DNA of 32,500 nt from Symbiodinium natans (Eukaryota > Sar > Dinophyceae > Suessiales > Symbiodiniaceae). The position numbers and the translations under genes were made by a program. The first letter of the stretch is position 1, and each line of letters begins with the position of its first letter. The notes beneath the pieces are model-generated. The model made no database searches. It worked only from the letters and a program-made list of their open reading frames with translations, and had not been told where the DNA came from. The stretch spans positions 430,001-462,500 of the forward strand of contig CAJNDS010002668.1 in NCBI GenBank assembly GCA_905221605.1. The letters run 5' to 3'. Shown one piece after another: positions 8,211-15,600 of this stretch.

Positions 8211-8225
8211 AATGGGTTGGTGGCC

Positions 8226-8392
8226 TCTTGAAGTTCTTCTTACAACTAAGGATGGGTTTAGGTTTTAGGGTTTAGGGGTTTAGGGTTTAGGGTTTAGGGT
8301 TTAGGGTTTAGGGTTTAGGGTTTAGGGTTTAGGGTTTAGGGTTTAGGGTTTAGGGTTTGGGGTTTCTTGAAGTTCTACTTACAACTAAGGAT
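8226..8392 (+). mobile_element. TTTAGGG tract flanked by 28-bp direct repeat
   Basis: The tract at 8254-8364 (about 15 units) is bracketed by 28-bp copies at 8226-8253 and 8365-8392 that differ at one base. Both begin TCTTGAAGTTCT and end ACAACTAAGGAT. Nothing but heptamers lies between them. This is the clearest target-site-duplication-like flank in the window. Confidence 0.8.
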
Positions 8393-8462
8393 ATCGAGCT
8401 TTGGGTTTGCAAAGCCACTGGGCTTGATCCACTGTGATTAATTCGGTGACCCTCTCCAGCCT

Positions 8463-8583
8463 ACACCCTAAACCCTAAACCCTAAACCCTATACCCCTAA
8501 GCCCTAAACCCTAAACCCTATAACCCTATAACCCTATACCCTATACCCTATACCCTATAACCCTAAACCCTAAACCCTAAACC
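8463..8583 (-). repeat. CCCTAAA/CCCTATA tract
   Basis: Perfect units at both ends with a homogenised CCCTATA centre. Confidence 0.95.
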
Positions 8584-8602
8584 CCATATGAAAAATGGGT
8601 AG

Positions 8603-8701
8603 CTGCCGAGGCTTCCACGCCGATACTTGCCACGAGGGTCCTGCGCGAAGCTCAGCCCTGGGCATCTTTGGGAGCCACAGCCACCGGCGACCCACCCTTA
8701 A
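8603..8701 (+). CDS. Putative exon
   Basis: After GGTAG the frame reads AEASTPILATRVLREAQPWA then SLGATATGDPPLS, ending at a GTTTAT donor (8702) and TTTAGGG repeats. A second frame starting MGSCRGFHADTCHEG is also open, so the frame is uncertain. Confidence 0.35.
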   Translation: MPRLPRRYLPRGSCAKLSPGHLWEPQPPATHP

Positions 8702-8774
8702 GTTTATAGGGTTTAGAGTCTAGAGGGTTTAGGGTTTAGGGTTTAGGGTTTAGGGTTTAGGGTTTAGGGTTTAG

Positions 8775-8892
8775 GGTCAACCTTCGAGACCGCAACCCGC
8801 ACCAAGCACATGTATTCCCAAGTGACGCAGTGGGTGTGGGTCCTGGGATGGATGAATGAGGGTGTTCGGCGCCACCCACACCCTGTTCGAAG
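8775..8892 (+). CDS. Putative exon between two TTTAGGG tracts
   Basis: Acceptor TTTAG of the last heptamer, frame STFETATRTKHMYSQVTQWV then WVLGWMNEGVRRHPHPVR, ending AG|GTAGAA. Tryptophan-rich, 38 codons. Another frame (VNLRDRNPHQAHVFPSDAVG) is open only to a TGA. Confidence 0.38.
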
Positions 8893-8953
8893 GTAGAAGG
8901 CGCTGCTGCAAGGGGGAGTTTAGGGTTTAGGGTTTAGGGTTTCTTGAAAACAG

Positions 8954-9251
8954 GTGTTCCTTCTAAATTCGCGCGTACCCAAGTCGGTCGGACTCCTGCA
9001 CCCCCCTGAAGCAGACTTCCAGCGCCCTAAACCCCAAACTCTAAAACCGTAAACCTACCTAAACCCTGAACCCTGAACCCTAAACCCTAAACCCTATAAA
9101 CCCTAACCCTAAACCCTAAATTTCCAGCGCGCCGTGCATGTGTGCGCGGTGGGGGCGGGAGGGGGGAGGAGGAGAGGGGATGAGTCCTTAGGTCTCCTGT
9201 GCACGGAGTCTGCCCGACGGCGCAGGCCGGATCTCATGAAGTTTTGGGTGG
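8954..9251 (+). CDS. Putative exon interrupted by a CCCTAAA insertion
   Basis: Left part (8954-9025): VFLLNSRVPKSVGLLHPPEA then DFQR. Right part (9122-9251): FQRAVHVCAVGAGGGRRRGD, ESLGLLCTESARRRRPDLMK, FWV, ending at G|GTTTAG. The parts are separated by a CCCTAAA tract and share TTCCAGCGC (9017-9025, 9122-9130). Both copies of the repeat are in the same reading frame, so removing one copy plus the tract leaves one open frame of about 67 codons. The tract can be read as a GC-AG intron. Product unknown. Confidence 0.45.
9026..9121 (-). mobile_element. Heptamer insertion with 9-bp direct repeats
   Basis: Degenerate CCCTAAA/CCCTGAA tract of 96 bases between two exact copies of TTCCAGCGC. The right copy supplies AG for an acceptor and the left copy is followed by GC. 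Confidence 0.65.
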
Positions 9252-9363
9252 GTTTAGGGTTTAGGGTTTAGGTTTTGGGTTTAGGGTTTAGGGTTAGGGT
9301 TAGGGTTTAGGGTTTAGGGTTTAGGGCTTGGGGCTTGGGGCTTAGGGCTTAGGGCTTGGGGCT
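9252..9363 (+). repeat. TTTAGGG tract ending in GGGCTTGG variants
   Basis: Perfect units give way to CTTGGGG and CTTAGGG variants repeated several times. Confidence 0.93.
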
Positions 9364-9376
9364 TCGGGCTTCGGGC

Positions 9377-9406
9377 ATGGGCCGGGCATGGGGTTCCTTG
9401 ATGAAG
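9377..9406 (+). CDS. Putative micro-exon with GTAAGC donor
   Basis: ATG opens MGRAWGSLMK, followed by AAG|GTAAGC. A second GTAAGT donor lies at about 9519. Could be a first exon. Confidence 0.25.
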
Positions 9407-9437
9407 GTAAGCAGGAGCCCTATTTGGAGGCTCTTAA

Positions 9438-9792
9438 TTAGAGTTGAGTGACGAGAATGAGGATTGCAGGTGCCCAGTAAAAGAGAGACTGCGGTTGAGG
9501 GCTGAGGGACAAGAAAGGTAAGTTTCGAAGATGGCGAGTTCGGCACGGCCCTGTCCGCCTCATCCCTCTTGAGGAGCCATAAGTATCCCCTAAACCCAAC
9601 ACCTTAACCGCACCATCAGTAGAAGGAGGAACAAGTGTGAACAACCTTCGGCCGTGTTCGGACAAAAGACTCCCCAATATGAGCACGAAGATGAGCCGCT
9701 CGTGCCTTGAAGAATTCTTGCATTCATCGAGAAAAGGGCCTGCTCCCCAGTCACTGGCGTGGGTTTGCAAGTCCCTAAACCCTAAACCCTAA
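9438..9792. CDS. Coding-like island, strand unresolved
   Basis: Minus strand: 110 codons from 9770, including FLDECKNSSRHERLIFVLIL and GSLLSEHGRRLFTLVPPS. Plus strand: about 70 codons from 9583, including MSTKMSRSCLEEFLHSSRKG and PAPQSLAWVCK. Both look protein-like; only one can be right. Confidence 0.33.
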
Positions 9793-9813
9793 ACCCTAAA
9801 CCATAAACCCTAA

Positions 9814-9879
9814 ACCGTGGCAGCAGCTGCTTTGGCTCTGAAATTGTGGGGGAAGATGCATGAGCTCCTAGATGACTAG
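9814..9879 (+). CDS. Putative exon fragment
   Basis: Follows CCCTAAA repeats; TVAAAALALKLWGKMHELLD then D and TAG. Amphipathic. Confidence 0.28.
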   Translation, partial: TVAAAALALKLWGKMHELLDD

Positions 9880-9901
9880 ATGACATGAGGACTCTGCGGT
9901 A

Positions 9902-10058
9902 TCAGGAGGGGCCCCCCTTACTAGACTAGCTATGGTTAAGAGTATAACCTAAGATAGGATCTAGCTATGGTTAAGAGTAGAACCTAAGATAGGATCCTTT
10001 GAACCCAATTGAGGGTCCTTACAACCTCTACCTAGCTAGGGGGGGCGCCCCTTCTTGT
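9902..10058. mobile_element. Family A element with internal tandem duplication, copy 4
   Basis: Ends TCAGGAGGGGCCCCCC and GGGGGCGCCCCTTCTTG. A 35-bp unit beginning CTAGCTATGGTTAAGAGTA is repeated in tandem (9926-9960, 9961-9995) with one difference. No heptamer insertion here. Confidence 0.72.
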
Positions 10059-10090
10059 ACCACTGCGGACTCAGAGCATGTACGGAATAG

Positions 10091-10192
10091 TTCTTGTACG
10101 TTTCCGATGAGGCTCCTCGCATGGCGCGTGTCGCGCAAGCAAATGCCGCCAAACACTCAACTCACTTCACGATGCGTCCGATAGTCCTATAG
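10091..10192 (+). CDS. Putative exon next to family A copy
   Basis: After GGAATAG the frame reads FLYVSDEAPRMARVAQANAA then KHSTHFTMRPIVL and TAG. GC-rich third positions in the centre. Confidence 0.33.
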   Translation, partial: FLYVSDEAPRMARVAQANAAKHSTHFTMRPIVL

Positions 10193-10231
10193 TCGTAAGA
10201 GTACATGCACCTTTAGGTTTAGGATCTGTAG

Positions 10232-10312
10232 GGAATCCGCAATCTTACTGGAGCTGCCAAGCTGCCATGTCCTCCGAGCCTGACTTCTCAGAGGAGGGTT
10301 TCGTGGTGGCAG
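10232..10312 (+). CDS. Putative exon with GTGCAC donor
   Basis: After CTGTAG the frame reads NPQSYWSCQAAMSSEPDFSE then EGFVVA, ending G|GTGCAC; unspliced it continues GARRKHGTP to TGA. Acidic with high G/C third positions. A minus frame of 76 codons overlaps. Confidence 0.38.
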
Positions 10313-10466
10313 GTGCACGGCGAAAACACGGGACACCTTGAGTGATGCTTCAGGGCTTACAGCGCTAAGATGGATGTGAACACAGAACAAGCCCAGAGCC
10401 ATGCGTAGGGGACCCAACTATACATGAATATAGATCGAGACGAATAGATAGATACACATATGTCTC

Positions 10467-10516
10467 TTTCTCTATGTATGTATATATATATATACACATA
10501 TATATATATATATATA
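10467..10516. repeat. TA microsatellite
   Basis: TATATA with CACA breaks, in a stretch (10320-10620) where nothing coding is seen. Confidence 0.9.
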
Positions 10517-10625
10517 GAATATGCTAAAAGGGAACAAAGAACAAGAATGGGTTGAGCGATGAATCACTTCATTTGGATTGTCTAAGTCGGAGCATGCTCA
10601 ACTCCAAAGCATATACTTAGAGCTT

Positions 10626-10714
10626 CGTGGTACTTAATAACCAAGTATATCTGTATTTGTAACCCACTTATAACCCCCTTGACAATAGGGTTATAATTGA
10701 GTTGTAGGTACAGT
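10626..10714. mobile_element. Dispersed inverted-repeat element, family C, copy 1
   Basis: Begins GTGGTACTTAATAACCAA and ends TTATAATTGAGTTGTAGGTA; outer words are roughly inverted. A second copy is at 24659-24752 (GTGGTACTTAGTAACCAA ... TTATAATTGGGTTACTTGG). Confidence 0.6.
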
Positions 10715-10925
10715 AGGTTCGTTCCTGACATGCTGCGGGAGGGCTCTCCGGCCCATTTATGACATGAAGCATTCGTGTCAACCCTCCTGTTGCCATGCTA
10801 AAACTGACTCCGACTCCGTCTCCACTAGACGTGCTGTGTCTTGCGAAAGCCTGCAGATCTACAATGTTCAAGCTCCACTGCCAGTGTGGTCAGACAAGGC
10901 AATCTACAGAGCGCACCTGCTTTAG
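10701..10925 (+). CDS. Putative 75-codon coding frame
   Basis: Open frame including GRALRPIYDMKHSCQPSCCH and RRAVSCESLQIYNVQAPLPV then WSDKAIYRAHLL, ending at TAG. One of the longer stop-free frames outside repeats. KHSCQPS recalls the NHSCxPN motif of SET domains, but flanking SET residues are not visible and I do not assign it. Another + frame (10795-11001) and a minus frame overlap. Confidence 0.4.
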   Translation, partial: VVGTVGSFLTCCGRALRPIYDMKHSCQPSCCHAKTDSDSVSTRRAVSCESLQIYNVQAPLPVWSDKAIYRAHLL

Positions 10926-11069
10926 CATCGGCAACAGTATGCACTGTCTACACCCCAAACCCGAGTCCCAACCCCCCAGTCCCCCGAACCTGGCCCTGTG
11001 AATTCCCCCTTGGGTTGTAGGGATTTAGGGTTTTGTGGTGTTGGGGTTGAGGGCTCATTTCCGCCGCAG

Positions 11070-11124
11070 GTGTGCCACTCGAGGTTTTCGAGGAGGGCCT
11101 CAAGGCATGTGGCTTTGTTTCTGT
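11070..11124 (+). CDS. Putative exon bounded by CGCAG and GTGTGG
   Basis: Acceptor TTTCCGCCGCAG, frame VPLEVFEEGLKACGFVS, donor GTGTGG just before TTTAG repeats. Third positions strongly G/C. Unrecognised. Confidence 0.38.
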
Positions 11125-11152
11125 GTGTGGGGTTTAGTGTTTAGGGTTCCAG

Positions 11153-11236
11153 AGTACCCTGCGAAGTACTAGCAATTACATCACCAGAATAAGCCCCCAC
11201 AAACTTGCAAGCACAAGTATCAATGGACATGGATAA
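11153..11236 (+). CDS. Putative exon after GGTTCCAG
   Basis: STLRSTSNYITRISPHKLAS then TSINGHG and TAA. Serine/threonine-rich. Confidence 0.27.
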   Translation, partial: STLRSTSNYITRISPHKLASTSINGHG

Positions 11237-11404
11237 CGTGATAAGGGCTTATGTTTTAACCATGCGTCCCTGCACGCATGCTGCCTGCCTTTGCCTCCAA
11301 TGGATGATTTAGCTATGAGGTGTTCTTGTATCAGGGCGCCGACCCCCCTTTGCCCTCAAAAAAGCAGGCCCCAGACCCTGAGCCCCTAAACCCAAAAAAT
11401 TGCC

Positions 11405-11473
11405 ATGCCCCGATACTCTTTGCACGGCTTCAGCACCATGCCCCCTGCCCCTGGTCTTTTGAAGAGGATTCAG
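11405..11473 (+). CDS. Putative exon with GTTTTA donor
   Basis: MPRYSLHGFSTMPPAPGLLK then RIQ, followed by GTTTTATAGGG heptamer-like sequence. A + frame with ATG. Confidence 0.3.
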
Positions 11474-11552
11474 GTTTTATAGGGTTTAATTAGGGTTAGA
11501 CGCCTGGAGAGACTTGCAAGAAAGACCAAGGACCCTACACCCTAAACCCTAA

Positions 11553-11666
11553 CCTCGTGCCCACCCGTACCTCTGGCAAAGACATTCGCGTGAGAATCGA
11601 CCTGGCTCAGCCCAGGCTCGCCGCTCCGCGCGGAAGCTGCTGAAGGACGGGCTTGGTACAAGCAGG
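11553..11666 (+). CDS. Putative basic exon ending at GTTTAG
   Basis: After CCCTAAA repeats the frame reads PRAHPYLWQRHSRENRPGSA then QARRSARKLLKDGLGTSR, ending at GTTTAG (11667). A second frame (LVPTRTSGKDIRVRIDLAQP) is also open to a TGA. GC-rich. Confidence 0.35.
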
Positions 11667-11755
11667 GTTTAGGGCTTAGGGTTTATCATTTTCCTCGGTC
11701 ATATTGTGATTATTGTGCTAGCGCCCACCTTACTAACACTACTTACTAAGTCAGA

Positions 11756-11806
11756 ACCCTAAACCCTAAACCCTAAACCCTAGACCCTAAACCCTAAACC
11801 CTAAAC
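11756..11806 (-). repeat. CCCTAAA tract
   Basis: Seven units, one CCCTAGA variant. Confidence 0.95.
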
Positions 11807-11817
11807 CTGAACAGTAG

Positions 11818-11927
11818 CATGCCGTTTGTTGCATACCTTTTGGGAAGGCCAAGGAGGTGGACGTGGATAGCTGCCAAGCCACCAGAGTCATGCCACTGGG
11901 CCTTGAACCTACTGTTTGAAACACCGG
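11818..11927 (+). CDS. Putative exon, two frames
   Basis: After ACAGTAG one frame reads HAVCCIPFGKAKEVDVDSCQ then ATRVMPLGLEPTV and TGA. The next frame (MPFVAYLLGRPRRWTWIAAK then PPESCHWALNLLFETPG) stays open to GTTTAG. One of them is probably coding. Confidence 0.36.
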
Positions 11928-12036
11928 GTTTAGGGTTTAGGGTTTAAGGTTCAGGGTTCAGGGTTCTTCCTTAGACGGGCAATATCGGGATTAGTATTTG
12001 TGTTGTTTTGTTTCTTAAGCAAAGAGTAGGAATCGT

Positions 12037-12378
12037 TTGGAATTTGCGGCTCAGGGAGTGGGAGTGGGTTGGTTGTACACACATCACGGAGGCACACAGA
12101 ACTGGAAGTCTACTCATGGCATCGGCATGGCGTTTTGCTCTCTGCTTCCCTGTTGTTTGGCGCGGCTGCCGGACGGTTGGGTCGTTTTGCAGGGGTCCAG
12201 TGAGTGCTCAGCTCTTAGCTCCCAGCTGATGAGGGCAAGACTTTGGGGTTCAAGAGAGTCCGGGCGGACGCCGCCTGAAGCAACTCTGTATCTTAAGAAG
12301 CAAGCAGGGACATGCACCCACCAGTGCAGGCACACTCCTTTTCTTCAAGTCTATCTAGGCCATTGCAAGAGTCCTTGA
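12037..12378 (+). CDS. Putative 113-codon coding frame
   Basis: Longest ordinary-composition + frame in the first half. Includes LLPCCLARLPDGWVVLQGSS, ECSALSSQLMRARLWGSRES and GRTPPEATLYLKKQAGTCTH. Two other frames (12008-12229 +, 12114-12335 -) overlap. No domain recognised. It could be split by introns. Confidence 0.38.
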   Translation: MEFAAQGVGVGWLYTHHGGTQNWKSTHGIGMAFCSLLPCCLARLPDGWVVLQGSSECSALSSQLMRARLWGSRESGRTPPEATLYLKKQAGTCTHQCRHTPFLQVYLGHCKSP

Positions 12379-12452
12379 ACCCCGAACTCCCGAGACCTTG
12401 AGTCCCAGGCCGAAACCCAAAACCTTATCCGAAATCCCTATCTAGGCATAAG

Positions 12453-12500
12453 CCTGTTAAGGGAGATCTTGAAGGCATCGTGGAACCGGCTCCCCGAACC
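12453..12500 (+). CDS. Putative exon left of second fold-back element
   Basis: PVKGDLEGIVEPAPRT leads directly into the C-run at 12499. Whether coding resumes at 12671 after removal of the element is untested. Confidence 0.25.
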
Positions 12501-12640
12501 CCCCCCCCCCAAAAAAAAAAAAAATAATAATAAATAAATAAATAAATATATATATATATGTGCATCTATATATATATATATAAATAATCCGTATATTGCC
12601 CGTATATAAAGAAAATGTATTTTAACATTTTTTTGGGGGG
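12497..12640. mobile_element. Fold-back element with C-run/A-run ends, copy 2
   Basis: GAACCCCCCCCCC then A-run, AATAATAAATAAATA, TA repeats, and at the right TTTTTTTGGGGGGG. Same order as 5930-6190. Lies between two open islands. Confidence 0.55.
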
Positions 12641-12670
12641 GCTGATAAGGAATTACTAGTTTTCTGGCAG

Positions 12671-12725
12671 CCAGGTGTGAGGGCGCTTTCAAGACGATGC
12701 GCCTTTCGGCTCCAAAAACAAGGGG
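12671..12725 (+). CDS. Putative exon bounded by GGCAG and GTTTAG
   Basis: Acceptor TTTTCTGGCAG, PGVRALSRRCAFRLQKQG, donor G|GTTTAG (12726). Same-orientation heptamers follow. Confidence 0.37.
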
Positions 12726-12817
12726 GTTTAGGGTTTAGGATTTAGGGTTTAGCATTTAGGGTTTGGGATTTAGGGTTTAGGATTTAGGGTTTAGGATTTA
12801 GGGTTTAGGGTTTGGGG

Positions 12818-12822
<5 letters not shown>

Positions 12823-12867
<45 letters not shown>

Positions 12868-12880
12868 AGAGAGAGAGAGG
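12823..12880. repeat. GA microsatellite flanked by heptamers
   Basis: About 20 GA repeats with one CTA break, in the middle of a degenerate TTTAGGG tract; further GAGAAA runs follow at 12950-12975. Confidence 0.93.
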
Positions 12881-13029
12881 GTTTGGGGTTTCGGGTATGG
12901 GGTTTAGGGCTGAGATGGTGTTAAGGGTTCAGAGGGTTTCCCGCAGTGCGAGAGAAAGAGAGAGAAAGAGAGACAGAGTGGGTTGCGAAAGTTGAGAGGA
13001 TTTGGTGGGTTTAAGGTCGTAATTTCCAA

Positions 13030-13310
13030 GTGGTAGGTTCCCGAAGTTCGAGATTTCTTCTTGTGCGTCTAAAGGGAACTCTTGGGAAGTTCCCCCTAAA
13101 TCGAGCGTTCCTTAATAGGGATTGTAATGGGGGGGCTACGATCATAATTCCTATTCAGGAGCTGTTAGTTTTGGGGGGAACATCCCAGTCTCGAGGTAAC
13201 TCCTTCCTCGTGGACTGCCGGGAGCAGACGCACCGCTGCAATCGTCTGCGAGATCTATTGGAGGAGTGCCAGCCCCTTGGGGTGTCAAGCATATCGTCGA
13301 TACCCTATAG
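13030..13310 (+). CDS. Putative coding frame containing a small inverted-repeat element
   Basis: A 97-codon frame includes RGNSFLVDCREQTHRCNRLR then DLLEECQPLGVSSISSIPYR and ends at AG|GTTTAG (13311). The part from 13079 to 13193 is a family E element; only the flanking parts are likely ancestral coding sequence. Confidence 0.35.
13079..13193. mobile_element. Family E inverted-repeat element
   Basis: CTTGGGAAGTTCCCCCTA at the left is inverted to TTGGGGGGAACATCCCAG at the right. Related termini occur at 27274-27322 and 28366-28410 (GTTAGTANNAGGGGGAACATCCC). Confidence 0.55.
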
Positions 13311-13351
13311 GTTTAGGGTTTAGGGTGTAGGCTTTTAACAACAGAAGGCCC

Positions 13352-13445
13352 AACCATGCCAAAGTTTAGGGTTTAGGGTTTAGGGGTCACCCTCACCCTC
13401 AAGGGTAGGGGTGCTACAAGAGCAGCGGGCTTTATAGGGTTTAGG
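13352..13445 (+). CDS. Two tiny putative exons between heptamers
   Basis: AACAACAG precedes about 19 bases ending before GTTTAG (13370). After the next tract, VTLTLKGRGATRAAG runs to about 13436. Splice sites are all heptamer-derived; very weak. Confidence 0.18.
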
Positions 13446-13648
13446 GTTTTTTAGGGTTTAGGATTTCTGGGGTTTAGAGTCAAGGGTTATGTAGGGTTTG
13501 GGATTTGGGGTTCAGGGTTCAGGGTTTAGCGTAGTCTCTGCAAAAGGAAAAGGGTTCATGGTTCATATGCCTCCATAGGACTTAGAATAGTGTAGGGTAC
13601 ATGACCCTAGGGTTGATAGGAGGGTGGGATTTAGGGTTTAGGGTTTAG

Positions 13649-13865
13649 GAGAGGTTGACAAATGGAGGGCGGCGTGTCGTGCACGAGCTTCCTCGCCTAA
13701 GGACGGCCTGCGAGGCTGCCTTTGCACGCTGCAGGACACACGGGGCCTTTTTTTGTTAGGTTTAGGGTTTAGGGTTTAGGGTTTGGGGTTTGGGTTTTAG
13801 GGGCCCTTGTTTGTTTCGCCTTCTCTGTACCTGTACTTGATACAGTTTCAAGAATTTTGACCTAG
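13649..13865 (+). CDS. Two-exon gene fragment with heptamer intron and stop
   Basis: Exon 1 (13649-13759): VDKWRAACRARASSPKDGLR then GCLCTLQDTRGLFLL. A 41-base GTTTAG...TTTTAG intron (13760-13800) follows. Exon 2 (13801-13865): GALVCFAFSVPVLDTVSRIL then T and TAG. The phase matches across the splice. The intron is flanked by imperfect 16-bp repeats (13742-13757, 13800-13815; GGGGCC...GTT). Exon 1 starts after a TTTAG acceptor. Hydrophobic C-terminal segment. Product unknown. Confidence 0.42.
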
Positions 13866-13972
13866 AGCAGCCTCTTTACCCTGAGCCTTAAATAGCCCTG
13901 AACCCTAAATCCTAAACCCTAAACGAGCCCCCCCCCCCCCCCCCCATGTTTGAAGGTACCAGGTCGCTCTAG

Positions 13973-14018
13973 GAAGAGCTCAGGATTTGGAGCAAATCAA
14001 AAGGCAGGGATGACAACC
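13973..14018 (+). CDS. Putative short exon with GTAAAC donor
   Basis: GGTCGCTCTAG acceptor, EELRIWSKSKGRDDN, donor GTAAAC leading into CCCTAAA repeats. Here the opposite repeat orientation still supplies a GT. Confidence 0.32.
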
Positions 14019-14074
14019 GTAAACCCTAAACCCTAAACCCTAAACCCTAAACCCTAAACCCTAAACCCTAAACA
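14019..14074 (-). repeat. CCCTAAA tract
   Basis: Eight perfect units. Confidence 0.97.
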
Positions 14075-14103
14075 AAAACGGCAAAGCCCCAGGCCTGGAC
14101 ACA

Positions 14104-14340
14104 AAGGATCCTAATGGGAACCCCAAACAGAGAACCCGGACCCTAGTAGGTACATTAAAGTAGGAATACAAAGGAGACTATAAGGACCCTATATTCTTGT
14201 GGTTCCCTGTTCTGGGTCCCATGAGTGTCCCTTCAACAGGGTCCATATGTACCTATCTAGTGTACTATTGGCCGTTGAAGGGGTTCCTCCGTTGCAGTCT
14301 TAGGGCCCAAGAATACACTACTTTTTTTCACATGGACCTT
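14104..14340. other. Noncoding stretch with internal inverted words
   Basis: GGACCCTAGTAGGTACATT near the left and TATGTACCTATCTAG plus AACAGGGTCC further right are partly inverted. It may be a degraded inverted-repeat element. No coding signal. Confidence 0.35.
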
Positions 14341-14556
14341 TAGGTTGGGTTTTAGGGTCTAGGGTTTAGGGTTTAGGGTTTAGAGTTTAAGTTTTAGGGT
14401 TTAGGGTTTAGGGTTCTATTTTAATGAGGCTGAACCCTGGAACCTTGGAACCTTGAGCATCTTATCTTCTAAACGAACCTCAACCCAAACCTGAAGCCTG
14501 GTTTAGGGGTTTCGGGTTTAGGGTCTAGGGTTTAGGGTTTAGGGTTTAGGGTTTAG

Positions 14557-15082
14557 GGCAATCGTAGCCCTGAAAGCCCTAAACAGAGCCACCATGGACC
14601 GCCTTCTTTCGGGGTTAGGACAAAACCGCCGCCGGGTGCAGTTTGGCAGCCACCCGGTGGCGATCTCCAGCACAGCTGGGTTTAGGGTTTAGGGTTTAGG
14701 GTTTAGGGTTTAGGGTTTAGGGTTTAGGGTTTAGGGTTTAGGGTTTAGGGTTTAGGCTGGCTTCGGATAAGGAAAGCATGAGTTGCTCAAGGGTTACGAA
14801 GCGAAGTTTAGGGCTTATAGGGTTTAAGGTTTAGGGTTTATAGGGTTTTACAGGGTTTATAGGGTTTGGAGTTTCGGGTTTAGGGTTATACCAGAATATT
14901 TGCAGGACGCCTTTTGTTTTTCTGCCATAGATCCATGTGTCCCTCAACAGCAACCAAGCACGTTCACGCTTTACTTGTGTCAGGCAGGGATAGGCCCGCA
15001 CGCCCATAAAGGAGCCGAGATCAACAACCAAGGTGGTAGATTCTCCACAAAGGACGGAATCTTCATAATGTGGGATCATTAA
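14557..15082 (+). CDS. Three-exon gene fragment with TTTAGGG introns and stop
   Basis: Exon 1 (14557-14679): AIVALKALNRATMDRLLSGL then GQNRRRVQFGSHPVAISSTA; GCCACCATGG surrounds the internal ATG at 14594. Intron 1 (14680-14755) is pure TTTAGGG, GTTTAG to TTTAG. Exon 2 (14756-14805): LASDKESMSCSRVTKR. Intron 2 (14806-14930) is degenerate heptamers ending TTTTTCTGCCATAG. Exon 3 (14931-15082): PCVPQQQPSTFTLYLCQAGI, GPHAHKGAEINNQGGRFSTK, DGIFIMWDH, TAA. Phases agree at both junctions. A minus frame (14831-15079, 82 codons) is a rival over exon 3. No family recognised. Confidence 0.48.
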
Positions 15083-15097
15083 GGTTTAGGCGTGCAG

Positions 15098-15157
15098 GGC
15101 CTCGACGTTGTACAGCAGATAGGCGTATCTGCGATAAACACGAAAGAAATCGGGTGA
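15098..15157 (+). CDS. Putative exon with GTGAAG donor
   Basis: CGTGCAG acceptor, GLDVVQQIGVSAINTKEIG, possible donor GTGAAG (15154) before TGA. Lies 15 bases after the previous stop, so would belong to another transcript or an alternative 3' end. Confidence 0.3.
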   Translation, partial: GLDVVQQIGVSAINTKEIG

Positions 15158-15301
15158 AGGACCAGGATTAGGGATTCGTCATATCAAAAGAGAGTCTTGC
15201 ATCCCGCCGATAGCAGGCCCCGCAAAGCCTTCTGCAAGAAGGGTTCGTCTAGACTTTAGGGTTTAGGGGTTGAGGGTACCCGAAACCCTAAACCCTAACT
15301 A

Positions 15302-15394
15302 AAGGAGAATGAGCTCCTTGTGTCTTTACAAGTCCAAAACGGCGCGTGCAGCGACAACGCGCCTGTGAAGCCCTCAAACCTCGAAGGGCTTTAG
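15302..15394 (+). CDS. Putative exon with stop
   Basis: KENELLVSLQVQNGACSDNA then PVKPSNLEGL and TAG. Leucine and acidic residues, plausible terminal exon. Confidence 0.32.
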   Translation, partial: KENELLVSLQVQNGACSDNAPVKPSNLEGL

Positions 15395-15532
15395 AGAGAC
15401 CCCAAACCGAAAACCCAAACCCCTAAACTGGAGACCCCTAAACCTCTCTAACACCTAATCTATGAAGCTTTGCTAGCTCAAAGCCCTAAACCCTAAACCC
15501 TAAAACCCTCAGACGGTTCAGGATTTAAGTTT

Positions 15533-15600
15533 TTGTGGCCCAGGGGGCGCAGCTTCAGTGCATGTCTTCTGGCAGCCACCAAGTCGGTGTAGAACCCTAA
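15533..15600 (+). CDS. Putative short exon, frame uncertain
   Basis: Two frames are open: VARGRSFSACLLAATKSV with TAG, or CGQGAQLQCMSSGSHQVGVE with TAA. The right edge is the 8-bp direct repeat CGGTGTAG that flanks the next heptamer insertion. Confidence 0.25.

Noticed and set aside
10760-10800. SET domain (KHSCQPS resembling NHSCxPN)
   Set aside because: No other SET residues around it; a single short resemblance is not evidence.
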